A DNA stretch of 64,000 nt from Haliclona indistincta. Taxonomy: Eukaryota; Porifera; Demospongiae; Haplosclerida; Chalinidae. A program made the position numbers and the translations under genes. The stretch spans positions 64,501-128,500 of the forward strand of contig OZ024792.1 of NCBI GenBank assembly GCA_964017065.1. Reading direction: 5' to 3'. Positions within the stretch are counted from its first letter, which is position 1, and each line of letters starts with the position of its first letter. The notes beneath the pieces are model-generated. The model ran no database searches and was not told the origin of the DNA. It was given only the letters and a program-made list of their open reading frames with translations. Positions 35,205 through 45,980 of the stretch are shown here, in pieces.

Positions 35205-37319
35205 CACACACACACACACACACACACACCTTCACTTGATTTGTCAATATCAAGTCTACACTGTGTTATAAAAGAGCTGTCGTCTGAATACTCTCTGTTG
35301 TATTTATCCAAATATTGGCGAGCCTCCTCTATCAGTCCAAGTTGCCTTAAACACTTGATTCGTCTCCGTAAGCTCTTCTGATGGGAGGAGCATAGAGCTA
35401 GTGCTCTCTCAGTATCCCTCAATGCTTCATATACATCACCACACCTATAACACAATAAATCACCACACAATAATACATCACCACACCTATAACACAATAA
35501 TACATCACCACACCTATAACACAATAATACATCACCACACCTATAACACAATAATACATCACCACACCTATAACACAATAATACATCACCACACCTATAA
35601 CACAATAATACATCACCACACCTATAACACAATAATACATCACCACACCTATAACACAATAATACATCACCACACCTATAACACAATAATACATCACCAC
35701 ACCTATAACACAATAATACATCACCACACCTATAACACAATAATACATCACCACACCTATAACACAATAATACATCACCACACCTATAACACAATAATAC
35801 ATCACCACACCTATAACACAATAATACATCAACACAGCTAACTCACTCACTAACTAACCAGTTTCTCTTCATATAGACAGTAGCTCTGTTAGAATACAAT
35901 ACATGCCAGTTAGGACACATTCCAATGGCTGAGCTGTACTGCTGTATAGCTTGCATATGTTGACCATTATCATACAAGTTATTGCCAATATCTCTTAGTG
36001 TCTTGACACTCTCAGGCACTTGATCCTCTCTCATCGATACGTGTGATGATGTGTGAGTGATAGTATCTGTCATTATACCAAGGACAGGATGGTAGCATGA
36101 CAACGGTGAGGGAGGGACAGGGTCTACCAGGTGCACAGGCTCTCTAGATGTCACCTCATATTGTATTGGTCGAATATTCCCCTCAAGATGATATAAATAC
36201 ACATGATCTCCAGATAGATTCACTAACAGCTCTCTACCACAAGGACTAAAGGTAAGATATGTGGCGGCTATCGAGGCGACATTGGTCCCACCCTTATGGG
36301 TCTGGTTTCGAGCAACATGTCCTGGAGCATAACTAGCTATACAACTGGGATCACGTGATGAAGACACCTCTCCATTAGGAAGGGACAGTGTGAGTACTCT
36401 GGTGTCGTATAATCGAGCATATGCATCCAGAGCTCCAACTGCTATCTGTTCTGACCGCACAGGATTAATGTCAACACATTTACACTGACTGGGCACGTTG
36501 CCACATGACCGCCTCAAGTCAATGAGCACGTTACGACAGCGGCCATCAGGAACACATGTGTGCCTCTCTCTCGTATCAAACTGACTGTAAATACATAGCA
36601 GACATTGAGTGAGTGAAGAATGGATGACTTACCGCACACAGCCATCTTCAGAGCCAGCCCAGCACAGGAATGGTTGATGAGGTGATACTGCTAATCTCTT
36701 GACTCTACCTTGGCAACATGACCAGGACTGCATGGTTTGCTGTGCTGTAAGATCATGCAGTTTGACCTCGCTATCCTCAGCTCCAGTGCATACCAAGCTG
36801 TCACCAGTATATGGCATGAACTAACCACAACACATCATCAACAACACCATCATGTATTGAGATAGACATACCTTTACTGAAAATATGTTACCAGCATGTC
36901 CAGTCGGCATACAAGCCACTGACCTGCCCTCTAATGGACTCCATATTCTTAAATCAAGGTCATCAGATCCTGAGGCCAGGAGGCTAGACAAGAAGCTGAT
37001 ATGAGTGGTGGGTGTGGCCACATCATCTCACCTGCCATCTTGACTCCATTGTAAACAGTTCACACATCCCCTGTGTCCCTAGAGCACCCAGTGATAATGA
37101 GTCGTGTACTGACCGGCTCACCTCAAGTTGAGAATGGTAGCCCAGTTCGTTAATGAAGGACCTGTGGCCCTGGATGGCACACCTGATCTTCCTATCTGCT
37201 GTCTCTGTGGTCTATATAACCAACATTAAAACAAAGTACTAGTCTATAGTCATACTTACCGTCACTTGCCTGCTCCATATCAACTCATGTAGAGCTTTAC
37301 TACTGCCAGCAACATGCAT
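34592..37319 (-). CDS. WDTC1: WD and tetratricopeptide repeats protein 1 (WDTC1 / DCAF9)
   Basis: WDTC1 is a DDB1-CUL4 substrate receptor, the orthologue of fly adipose. Exons: 37260-37319, 37122-37211, 37032-37078, 36872-36983, 36633-36820, 35859-36584, then 34592-35444. The last exon may contain a 72-nt intron (35158-35229). With that intron removed the protein is 667 residues (human 677); retained, 691. Domain order is N-terminal WD40 repeats (LLASGSDD, GHAGNIFSVK, WAGSEDGCVR), a TPR region (AIQQYSSAIG, YSNRATVYMKRNW), and a C-terminal WD40 block with YIGHCNTHTDIKEASFLG, GSDDGIIFIWDK and GDESIVNCIQWHP. It ends with ANQQRMRMDPFEIML. The exon at 35444 is preceded by a 27-bp minisatellite that copies its start. 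Confidence 0.95.
35158..35229 (-). other. In-frame optional intron (exitron-like) in WDTC1 last exon
   Basis: On the minus strand this is a GTGTGT tract then a (GAT)n run ending in TACTGCAG. It has GT-AG ends, is 72 nt (24 codons) and contains no stop, so both spliced and retained forms stay in frame. Retention would insert Val-Cys and poly-Asp tracts. The spliced length is closer to vertebrate WDTC1. Confidence 0.55.
35445..35832 (-). repeat. 27-bp minisatellite in WDTC1 intron; unit spans the 3' splice site and is in frame
   Basis: About 14 units. On the minus strand each unit is GTGTGGTGATGTAT followed by TATTGTGTTATAG. The true exon begins GTGTGGTGATGTAT immediately after TTATAG, so every unit repeats acceptor plus 14 nt of exon. 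The unit is nine codons with no stop in the WDTC1 frame (peptide CGDVLLCYR). The first 48 nt after donor 35858 form a complete intron by themselves. Confidence 0.95.
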
Positions 37320-37413
37320 TGCCAAGTTAAATTTCAATATTACTGGGCAAAATACAGATAATTAAGATTAAAAGGTACTGTACGAATGTTTCTATGGAAA
37401 CGAATAAACTGCA
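37320..37413. promoter_or_regulatory. Bidirectional promoter WDTC1 / EFHB (94 bp between ATGs)
   Basis: Compact AT-rich spacer holding a palindromic RFX X-box at 37388-37401, close to the ciliary gene EFHB. Confidence 0.7.
37388..37401. promoter_or_regulatory. RFX X-box upstream of EFHB
   Basis: GTTTCTATGGAAAC is close to the palindromic X-box consensus bound by RFX factors. It ends 12 bp before the EFHB ATG, consistent with ciliary regulation. Confidence 0.65.
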
Positions 37414-40400
37414 ATGGCGGAGGTAGCAGACCGACCAGCGGTGAGTACTGAGTTCACTGTGCAGTATTAGCACATGTTTGTTGCAGGCTGGAAAGCCACT
37501 ACCGCGTGGACCTGGAGCTAAGGAATGCTTCTCCCCTCCATCACAACAGGTGAGAGTAGCCTAGCTGTGATCTAGTGTACGTGTGTCAATCATCACGCAG
37601 AGAGTGACTCCTGAACTAGTGAGAAGACTACACAGACTCACTCAGCCAGGCCCAGGAGAGAGAAGGTTACGTGATCCTCAAGGTAGTAGATGTGCAGAGA
37701 AGTTGCGTCATGGAGCCAGCACCAAGGCATCTCAGGAGGTTAGCTGCTGTCCTGATCATGATCATCTGCAAGCTAGCTCGGTGATTACTGCAGGCTGGAG
37801 TGCTGTTGAATCCTGCCCGAAAGACCATGTTCACACAGAGACTGCAGCAACTACAGGAGCAAGTGTACAGTAGCCATCCTCTTGGCCGGTCACATGATCA
37901 GTCACACAGTCTTCCACCTGGTATGGACACCATGAGAACCACCTTTGGTACCGTCACTATCAAGGGTGAGTAGCTATTGCTAGCGATAGTTAGTTAATGT
38001 TGAACCTGAGCAGATATATCAGCTGGTGAACTGGTTAGCCCGACCAAATCATCAGCTGAGGTACAACGAGAGGCCAAGATTGGTCATGAACTGTACATCA
38101 AGAGCCATGACAGTTATGATGTTGGCGAGATGGTTGATAGAGATTATGATTGGTCAATGTTCACTCGAGAGAGTCAGTATGGAGTAGCTACTCCTCATGA
38201 CAACACAGGCTCAGGTGTGAAGAATGCTATGCACTGGATGACAGATGCATTAAGGTCAGTGATACTAGTGCAGTATCTCCTAGTGGACAGTGATACTAGT
38301 GCAGTATCTCCTAGTGGACAGTGATACTAGTGCAGTATCTCCTAGTGGACAGTGATACTAGTGCAGTATCTCCTAGTGGACAGTGATACTAGTGCAGTAT
38401 CTCCTAGTGGACAGTGATACTAGTGCAGTATCTCCTAGTGGACAGTGATACTAGTGCAGTATCTCCTAGTGGACAGTGGTGATACTAGTGCAGTATCTCC
38501 TAGTGGACAGTGATACTAGTGCAGTATCTCCTAGTGGACAGTGGTGATACTAGTGCAGTATCTCCTAGCGGACAGTGATACTAGTGCAGTATCTCCTAGT
38601 GGACAGTGGTGATACTAGTGCAGTATCTCCTAGTGGACAGTGGTGATACTAGTGCAGTATCTCCTAGTGGACAGTGATGATACTAGTGCAGTATCTCCTA
38701 GCAGACAGTGATACTAGTGCCATGACAGTTATGATGTTGGCGAGATGGTTGATAGAGATTATGATTGATAGAGATTGCGGACAGTGATACTAGTGCAGTA
38801 TCTCCTAGTGGACGGTGATACTAGTGCAGTATCTCCTAGTGGACAGTAGTGATACTAGTGCAGTATCTCCTAGTGGACAGTGGTGATACTAGTGCAGTAT
38901 CTCCTAGTGGACAGTGGTGATACTAGTGCAGTATCTCCTAGTGGACAGTGGTGATACTAGTGCAGTATCTCCTAGTGGACAGTGGTGATACTAGTGCAGT
39001 ATCTCCTAGTGGACAGTGGTGATACTAGTGCAGTATCTCCTAGTGGACAGTGGTGATACTAGTGCAGTATCTCCTAGTGGACAGTGGTGATACTAGTGCA
39101 GTATCTCCTAGTGGACAGTGGTGATACTAGTGCAGTATCTCCTAGTGGACAGTGGTGATACTAGTGCATTATCTCCTAGGCTAGTACGATCATACTAGTT
39201 AGCTGTAAATTGTCATCAAGGAGTACTTAAGATATTAATATTGATGTTGCAGGACCAAGGAGACTCCAATTGTACCCAAACAACTTGATGACTTTAGAGA
39301 GAGGAGTCAGCCACAGATAGGAACAGTACATGATCCGTTAGTTATCCCCCATGTGTGTTATCATTGAGTCACATAGTGGACTACAGGATAGCAGACTCAC
39401 TGAAGGTACAAGATGGACACACATATGGCATTATGGTGCAACCAGATGAGTACAGTGAGTCACACTACATGCATGTTGCTAGCTAGTTAGTTGCCATTCA
39501 CTAGGTGCTGGTGAACTAGCTCAGATGACAGGTCCTTCAGCATTCCTGGAGTGCTGTAGCTATGATAGAGGCATACTGGCCACCATTAGACAACACTTGA
39601 AGAAACACAGTTACACAGGTTTCCCAGGACTGCTAGATGCTGCCGTCAAACAAGCAAAGTGGAATAGGGATCAAGTTAGACAGCTAATGTTCCAGTTTAG
39701 AGTCCCACTGGAGGCCGAGATGATAGAGCTGCTGTTAGGATGGTGTGATGATGGCAGTGACAACATTAACCTGGTTAACCTGACAACATTGATCAACTGG
39801 CAGGAAGAGGTGACTAGAGAGCTGGACACCATGATGAGTGGACGAGTAGGAGAGAACAGGTCACCTGCTGCAGTAGTACTGCAGGATAGCTACAAGACAT
39901 CATCCCAGACTGTAGCAGCTACTGCTGGAGTTATTCCTACTAACAGTAAGATACTGATTCATGCATGCAGCAGCTATCAATAACACTGTATTGCAGACTA
40001 TAGAAGATATGGTGTTCCTACTATACGCAGTGATAGACCAGCTCCACGCATCAGGAGAGTTGCTGATCACACTGTAAGCAGCTAGACTGTACTACACACA
40101 TGAGCTACATTATACTGCAGAACTATGGAGATGAGAGTGATGCATATGGACTCATGTATCCATCAATGTACTCTAATCAAGGAGTATATGAACAAGACTT
40201 CTTTGCACCTTTGAATAAAACTGAGGTATGTGATACCAGCCTACATAATACCACTACACCATGGTGTGTGTGTGTGTGTGTAGGTTCGAGAGATATTTAG
40301 CAACATCGGAGTACAGATGAGTAATGAAATATTTGAAGAGCTATGGTCAGAGGCAGCTAGGAAGGATCCCAATGGGCAGGTGGGGGGTAACCATGTAGCT

Positions 40401-40485
40401 ATAGAGTGATATCATTATTATACAGGTGTGTGTGGAGTCATTCAGAGCTGTACTTGAGCAAAGAGTACACGACGACGTCACATGA
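37414..40485 (+). CDS. EFHB: EF-hand domain family member B (EFHB / CFAP21), ciliary microtubule inner protein
   Basis: Exons: 37414-37440, 37487-37549, 37601-37738, 37794-37965, 38014-38254, 39253-39336, 39387-39454, 39505-39945, 39997-40073, 40121-40225, 40284-40379, 40426-40485; 523 residues. Vertebrate EFHB is about 830 residues, and the extra N-terminus is missing here. Shared motifs in order are LRHGASTKAS, LLNPARKT, GRSHDQ, TFGTVTIK, ISAGELVSP, GHELYIKSHDSY, YGVATPHDN, DDFRERSQPQIGTVHDPI and IRQHLKKHSYTGF. A degenerate EF-hand pair follows (LLDAAVKQAKWNRDQV, GWCDDGSDNINLVNLTTLINW); Ca-binding positions are poorly kept. EFHB/CFAP21 lines doublet microtubules in motile cilia. Fits the upstream X-box. 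Confidence 0.92.
38255..39172 (+). repeat. 28-31-bp minisatellite in EFHB intron 5
   Basis: About 30 units of GATACTAGTGCAGTATCTCC plus TAGTGGACAGTG fill the intron. A 49-nt copy of EFHB exon 5 interrupts it at 38719-38767. Confidence 0.95.
38719..38767 (+). repeat. Duplicated fragment of EFHB exon 5 inside intron 5
   Basis: These 49 nt, starting GCCATGACAGTTATGATG, are identical to exon bases 38104-38152 (coding part of SHDSYDVGEMVDRDYDW). They sit in the middle of the minisatellite and are followed by a short re-duplication (GATAGAGATT). Confidence 0.95.
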
Positions 40486-40533
40486 CACACTCAACTAGTA
40501 GCTCTATTATTATTAACCAGTGAAAATGATAGA

Positions 40534-40539
40534 AATAAA
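40534..40539 (+). promoter_or_regulatory. EFHB polyadenylation signal
   Basis: AATAAA 48 nt after the EFHB stop. It lies in the 111-bp space before the ANKIB1-like B stop on the other strand. Confidence 0.6.
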
Positions 40540-40596
40540 ACAGTATCTTGTCACACAATAATTATTATACCAGCAGTAACTACTGGGCGGGTCGGA

Positions 40597-43500
40597 TCAA
40601 TCGATATCAAGATTATTCCATTGCACTGTGAATTATAACAACAGTATAATACAGTATAATGAAGAGGACACACCCACCTTTAGGTGCAGCAGATAAGCTG
40701 CTCTCAGCTAATGATAATTGGATTGCTCTAGCCAGGTCTTCTTCCTCACCATATACTGGACCGTAGCTAGCTGCTGCTGCTCTAGCCAGGTCCTCCTCAC
40801 CATATACTGGACCATAGCTAGCTGCTGCTCTAGCCAGGTCCTCCTCACTAGATGATGATGATGATGGTCGCTCATCCCAACCCTCTATGAGGGCACGACG
40901 CCATGTCAGCAACTGGTCCTCATTGGTAGTGTGTTTAGCTGATGATGGTAGAGTTTGAGTGGGCAATAATGTGGATGGGCGGGGCATTGTTGGTGGACGA
41001 GACATTGTTAGTGGGTGGGGCATTGCTAATACTGGTATTGCCCCCCAGGTAGTATCACTGGTGTTGTTCTGTGATAGTGACTGATGTGGTAGTGAGGGAG
41101 GAGTAAGCTGATGGGCGGAGTCATCAACTGGTGATCCATTCTTGTCTAGCTGCATACTGAGAGCAATGGCCAGCTCTGTGTCTAATAGGAGAGAGGAACA
41201 TGGCTACATTGCACTGCTAGGCTATACCTTGCTTCAGCTTAGAATCCTCCTCGTACTCCTGACGAGAGCGTACTATTGCATCATTTAGTCTCTTAGAGTC
41301 CTCTCTTCTCTGCTTCTCCTCCATTGCTACTCTGGTATGTTCAGCTCTCCTGTCTCTCTGTAACTGATTGATCCTCTGAAGAGCCTCATTCATGTGAGGT
41401 ATATGGGGAGAGTCCACCCTAGCAACACAGTTAGTACAGTGCTAGAACTCACAGCTATTATACTACTATACTCACAGCTAGTATACTAATAGTACACTAT
41501 ACTCACAGCTAGTATACTAATAGTACACTATACTCACAGCTAGTATACTAATAGTACACTATACTCACAGCTAGTATACTAATATTACACTATACTCACA
41601 GCTAGTATACTAATAGTACACTATACTCACAGCTAGTATACTAATATTACACTATACTCACAGTTAGTATACTAATATTACACTATACTCAAAGCTAGTA
41701 TTCTAATAGTACACTATACTCACAGCTAGTATACTAATAGTACACTATACTCACAGCTAGTATACTAATATTACACTATACTCACAGCTAGTATACTAAT
41801 ATTACACTATACTCAAAGCTAGTATTCTAATAGTACACTATACTCACAGCTAGTATACTAATAGTACACTATACTCACAGCTAGTATACTAATAGTACAC
41901 TATACTCACAGCTAGTATACTAATAGTACACTATACTCATAGCTAGTATACTAATAGCAATGGATACTAACCTAATTCCTTCATTAACATCTTGTACAAA
42001 TGATGTTCTCTTATCTCTCATAAGCCTGGTTATTCTGATAATCTCTGAGCGTGGTTTCCTGAGATGAGGTCTAGCTACTACCTCAGCTAATGACTCCACA
42101 TGCTCCTCTAGGTCACCCTGTAGGGGCGGAGTCATCATGACACACCCACCAGCTGGTTACTAACCTGGAGAGCCTCAAACTCATCACGTATTCTGACCAC
42201 TAGAATAGAGAAGCCACGAGCATACGATGCTATGAGCACACATCGTGCTAACACTAGCTCTCTGACAGCTCCATCTACAAACTGTAGACTACCAATATGT
42301 GCTCTTTCCTCCTCTGCTGCTCTAGCTAGTTCAGCCATCTTGTCTTGGGCTGTCAGTAAGAATGACTCCTCTAGCTAACAATGAAGAATGATCATACACT
42401 ATGACAAGACTGGTCATTACCTTTAGACTATGGCAGTGATTCTGATAGCGCTTGTAGTAATGTAGGAAGTGCATTTTGCTAGTCTGTACAGCATTGTGAG
42501 TGAGTGATAATGATAGCATGGTGGAGTACCTCTGCTTGTCTGTGGTCTAACAATTGGTCAGCTTTCTCCCGCTCTTTGTATCGATTACACATGAAGTAGC
42601 CACCAGTCGATGAGCTGTGCTCCTTCCACGGCAGTAGACACATCCAACAGAAATCATGATGACACTAAAGAGAGACGTGATCAAGGATCATGGTGTGTGA
42701 GTACAGTGTGACTATAGATCATGATGTGTGAGTACAGTGTGACTATAGATCATGATGTGTGAGTACAGTGTGACTATAGATCATGGTGTGTGAGTACAGT
42801 GTGACTATAGATCATGATGTGTGAGTACAGTGTGACTATAGATCATGGTGTGTGAGTACAGTGTGACTATAGATCATGGTATGTGACTATAGATCATGGT
42901 ATGTGAGTACAGTGTGACTATAGATCATGATGTGTGACTACAGTGTGACTATAGATCATGGTGTGTGAGTACAGTGTGACTATAGATCATGATGTGTGAG
43001 TACAGTGTGACTATGGATCATGGTGTGTGAGTACAGTGTGACTATAGATCATGATGTGTGAGTACAGTGTGACTATAGATCATGGTGTGTGAGTACAGTG
43101 TGACTATAGATCATGATGTGTGAGTACAGTGTGACTATGGATCATGATGTGTGAGTACAGTGTGACTATAGATCATGATGTGTGAGTACAGTGTGACTAT
43201 GGATCATGGTGTGTGAGTACAGTGTGACTATAGATCATGATGTGTGAGTACAGTGTGACTATAGATCATGGTGTGTGAGTACAGTGTGACTATGGATCAT
43301 GGTGTGTGAGTACAGTGTGACTATAGATCATGATGTGTGAGTACAGTGTGACTATAGATCATGATGTGTGAGTACAGTGTGACTATGGATCATGATGTGT
43401 GAGTACAGTGTGACTATAGATCATGATGTGTGAGTACAGTGTGACTATAGATCATGGTGTGTGAGTACAGTGTGACTATAGATCATGATGTGTGAGTACA

Positions 43501-45927
43501 GTGTGACTATAGATCATGATGTGTGAGTACAGTGTGACTATAGATCATGATGTGTGAGTACAGTGTGACTATAGATCATGATGTGTGAGTACAGTGTGAC
43601 TATAGATCATGATGTGTGAGTACAATGTGACTATAGATCATGATGTGTGAGTACAGTGTGACTATAGATCATGATGTGTGAGTACAGTGTGACTATAGAT
43701 CATGGTGTGTGAGTACAGTGTGACTATAGATCATGATGTGTGAGTACAGTGTGACTATAGATCATGATGTGTGAGTACAGTGTGACTATAGATCATGGTG
43801 TGTGAGTACAGTGTGACTATAGATCATGATGTGTGAGTACAGTGTGACTATAGATCATGGTGTGTGAGTACAGTGTGACTATGGATCATGGTGTGTGACT
43901 AGCCTTGTAACACTGCATATGATTACAGCCTGATGTCTTCTCTATTGGGCACCTGTACATAATCCAACAGACGGCCGTGAGTATATTAGCTATATTCAAC
44001 TGACTTGCAACGAGGACATGGTTTACTATATGATGCAATCCATTGACTTGAAGCAGCATCACGCTGCTCACTAGGTGATAAATTACCTGAAAGAGAGAGA
44101 GAGGTGGACATCACACTACATGATCATGTACCAATTTCAGGTTCCATTTGTTTTATTTTCTGGAGCCATTGTGCCCACTCAGTACAGTCACACGGTGCAT
44201 GTGGTATATCACCACACTCCCTATAGTATCAGTATATCTGTAGTTAGCTAGCTAGCTAGATAACATACCAGCAGAAATAGTGATCATTGCCGCAATGAAC
44301 TATAATATCTATTGGTGATGGAGACTCATCAGTGTGTGGGCGGGACACAGCTTGACCACACCCAGCACGTGGACACCATCTGATCGTTGGGTTACTATCA
44401 ACAAATGCTTTGATATCAAATCGCAGGTATCGTTGTGCCATCTCCCTCGACACTAGACGCTCCATTACATGCTGGAGAATAATAATATTATTATAGTGAG
44501 TGAATAGCATCTTACTACTGGTACAAGGTGATAGCATCCGTAATCTGGACACACTATATTGTGCACGTCGCCTTCTGATATCTTGCCATGAAGGTATCTA
44601 CAGCAGTATTGGCAGCAGCTAGCTAGGGATGGAGCATGGTACTTACTGTTGCCAGCAATCAGTACAGAATGAATGATCACATGGTATACTAACACTCTGA
44701 GTGATAGGAAGACAGCATATACCACACTCCTCCTCCTCCTCCGTAACCATGGAAACACCAGATGATAAAATGTCATCAAAATTGTCTTCACTGAGTACAT
44801 TAGGCATAGATACACCAGCCTTGTCACAGGTGGCAGCGGGATCCAGCATCCAGGCATCTAACAGCTGCTCCTTGGACCAATCTGTGCCATGCAATGTTAG
44901 TTACTGCTGTATGTGACATTACATCATATACTGACCGTGATTGCGCAATAGCGCCTCCGCTAGAAACAATGATACCTACACACAATAGAATGACTGCACC
45001 GTAGCACTGTAACACACTCACTCCTAGCAGCTGTGATGTTTCAATTAGTAGAGTATCCTTCATAGTCTGCAGCTCATGATCAGCCATAGCAAGCTGCAGC
45101 ATATCATGCATACTAGCTGGCCACACAGTTAATGCTATACGTACCTGTTGATGGATGGATTCCTCATCCAGCAGGTCCTCCTCTTCATTGACTGCTCTTA
45201 CCACAGCAGGGTCTAATGATGGCTATACCATGCCAGTCAGTAGCATGCATCATGATGGATCAAGTCATCTTACCAAGAACACTACTCTGGTCTCTAGCTT
45301 CTTAGCAATGTTAGAGTGTCTAGCTGCAGTGGCACGGTCCCCAGGGGTGTGGCCTTCCTTATTAGTGATCAACACATCACCTCCAACCTCCAGCAAGTGC
45401 TATAGTGTGACCACACCCACTCACACTATAACCACACCCACAGCTGTATCTTACCTCAACACATGCCATTAGTCCAGAATGAGCTGCCATGTGTAGAGCA
45501 GTGTTACCATCCTACAGTAGATCAATGCTAGTAGGTAGGCAGGTACGTACATCCAGCTAACCTCATCCTGTGCTTGTAGCGCTATGGATATATTGGTCTT
45601 GACTAGTGGAGTGTTTAATGACAGCAGCAACATCCTTGCTCTAATGACACTATTATCACCTCTACTGCAGATCACGTGCAAGCTGTTCTGGCTTGACAAG
45701 TTACACTGCAATGGTGAGGCCTTCTTTATCACTATGAACTCTCTGTACAGGTCTTCCATGGCGTGTAACGCCGCGTAGTGTATGAGGCAGTCGCCACTGT
45801 TGTCATTGCAAGGTTCCTCAGGGTCAATGCTATCTCTTGATATCTTCTTGCTATAGTACAGCTCGTACGCTTGCTGCTGGTTGCCATTCTTCATGGCATC
45901 TCTGAACCTGCTCTCAGCGGTGCCCAT
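40597..45927 (-). CDS. ANKIB1: ANKIB1-like RBR E3 ubiquitin ligase, copy B (intact catalytic centre, UIMs)
   Basis: Predicted 935 residues in 18 exons: 45562-45927, 45455-45511, 45274-45399, 45022-45222, 44936-44975, 44647-44881, 44516-44597, 44269-44471, 44132-44220, 44005-44086, 43904-43952, 42530-42664, 42421-42483, 42165-42374, 41972-42117, 41228-41418, 40678-41181, 40597-40625. The N-terminus MGTAESRF (possible myristoylation) leads to ankyrin repeats ([11 protein letters not shown]). RING1 is [10 protein letters not shown] and [13 protein letters not shown] is [10 protein letters not shown] and CGNDHYFCW; the Rcat is [16 protein letters not shown] with Cys-Asn-His intact, then CHHDFCWMC. 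The C-terminal half has a helical Ariadne-like region, a charged coiled coil and UIM-type motifs ([26 protein letters not shown]) after an internal duplication of [17 protein letters not shown]. The intron after 43904 uses a GC donor. Closer to ANKIB1 than copy A is. Confidence 0.93.
41440..41962 (-). repeat. 31-bp minisatellite in ANKIB1-like B intron 15
   Basis: About 17 units of AGCTAGTATACTAATAGTAC plus ACTATACTCAC, with TATTAC and AAAGCTAGTATT variants. Confidence 0.95.
42690..43897 (-). repeat. 31-bp minisatellite in ANKIB1-like B intron 11
   Basis: About 39 units of GTGTGAGTACAGTGTGACTA plus TAGATCATGAT fill a 1.24-kb intron lying within the Rcat domain coding region. Confidence 0.95.
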
Positions 45928-45980
45928 GTTTATAGTTCAATATTTTTAGCAATGATTCGTTAATAAGAATATACGGCACA
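45928..45980. promoter_or_regulatory. Bidirectional promoter ANKIB1-like B / DNAJC7 (53 bp between ATGs)
   Basis: Only 53 AT-rich bases separate the two start codons, the shortest divergent gap in the window. Transcription start sites must lie here or overlap coding sequence of the opposite gene. Confidence 0.65.

Noticed and set aside
35401..35850. His/Thr/Tyr and Cys/Val/Tyr ORFs on both strands over the WDTC1 array
   Set aside because: Frames of the 27-bp repeat. Only the minus frame joined to WDTC1 has possible meaning and is discussed as a splice-choice option.
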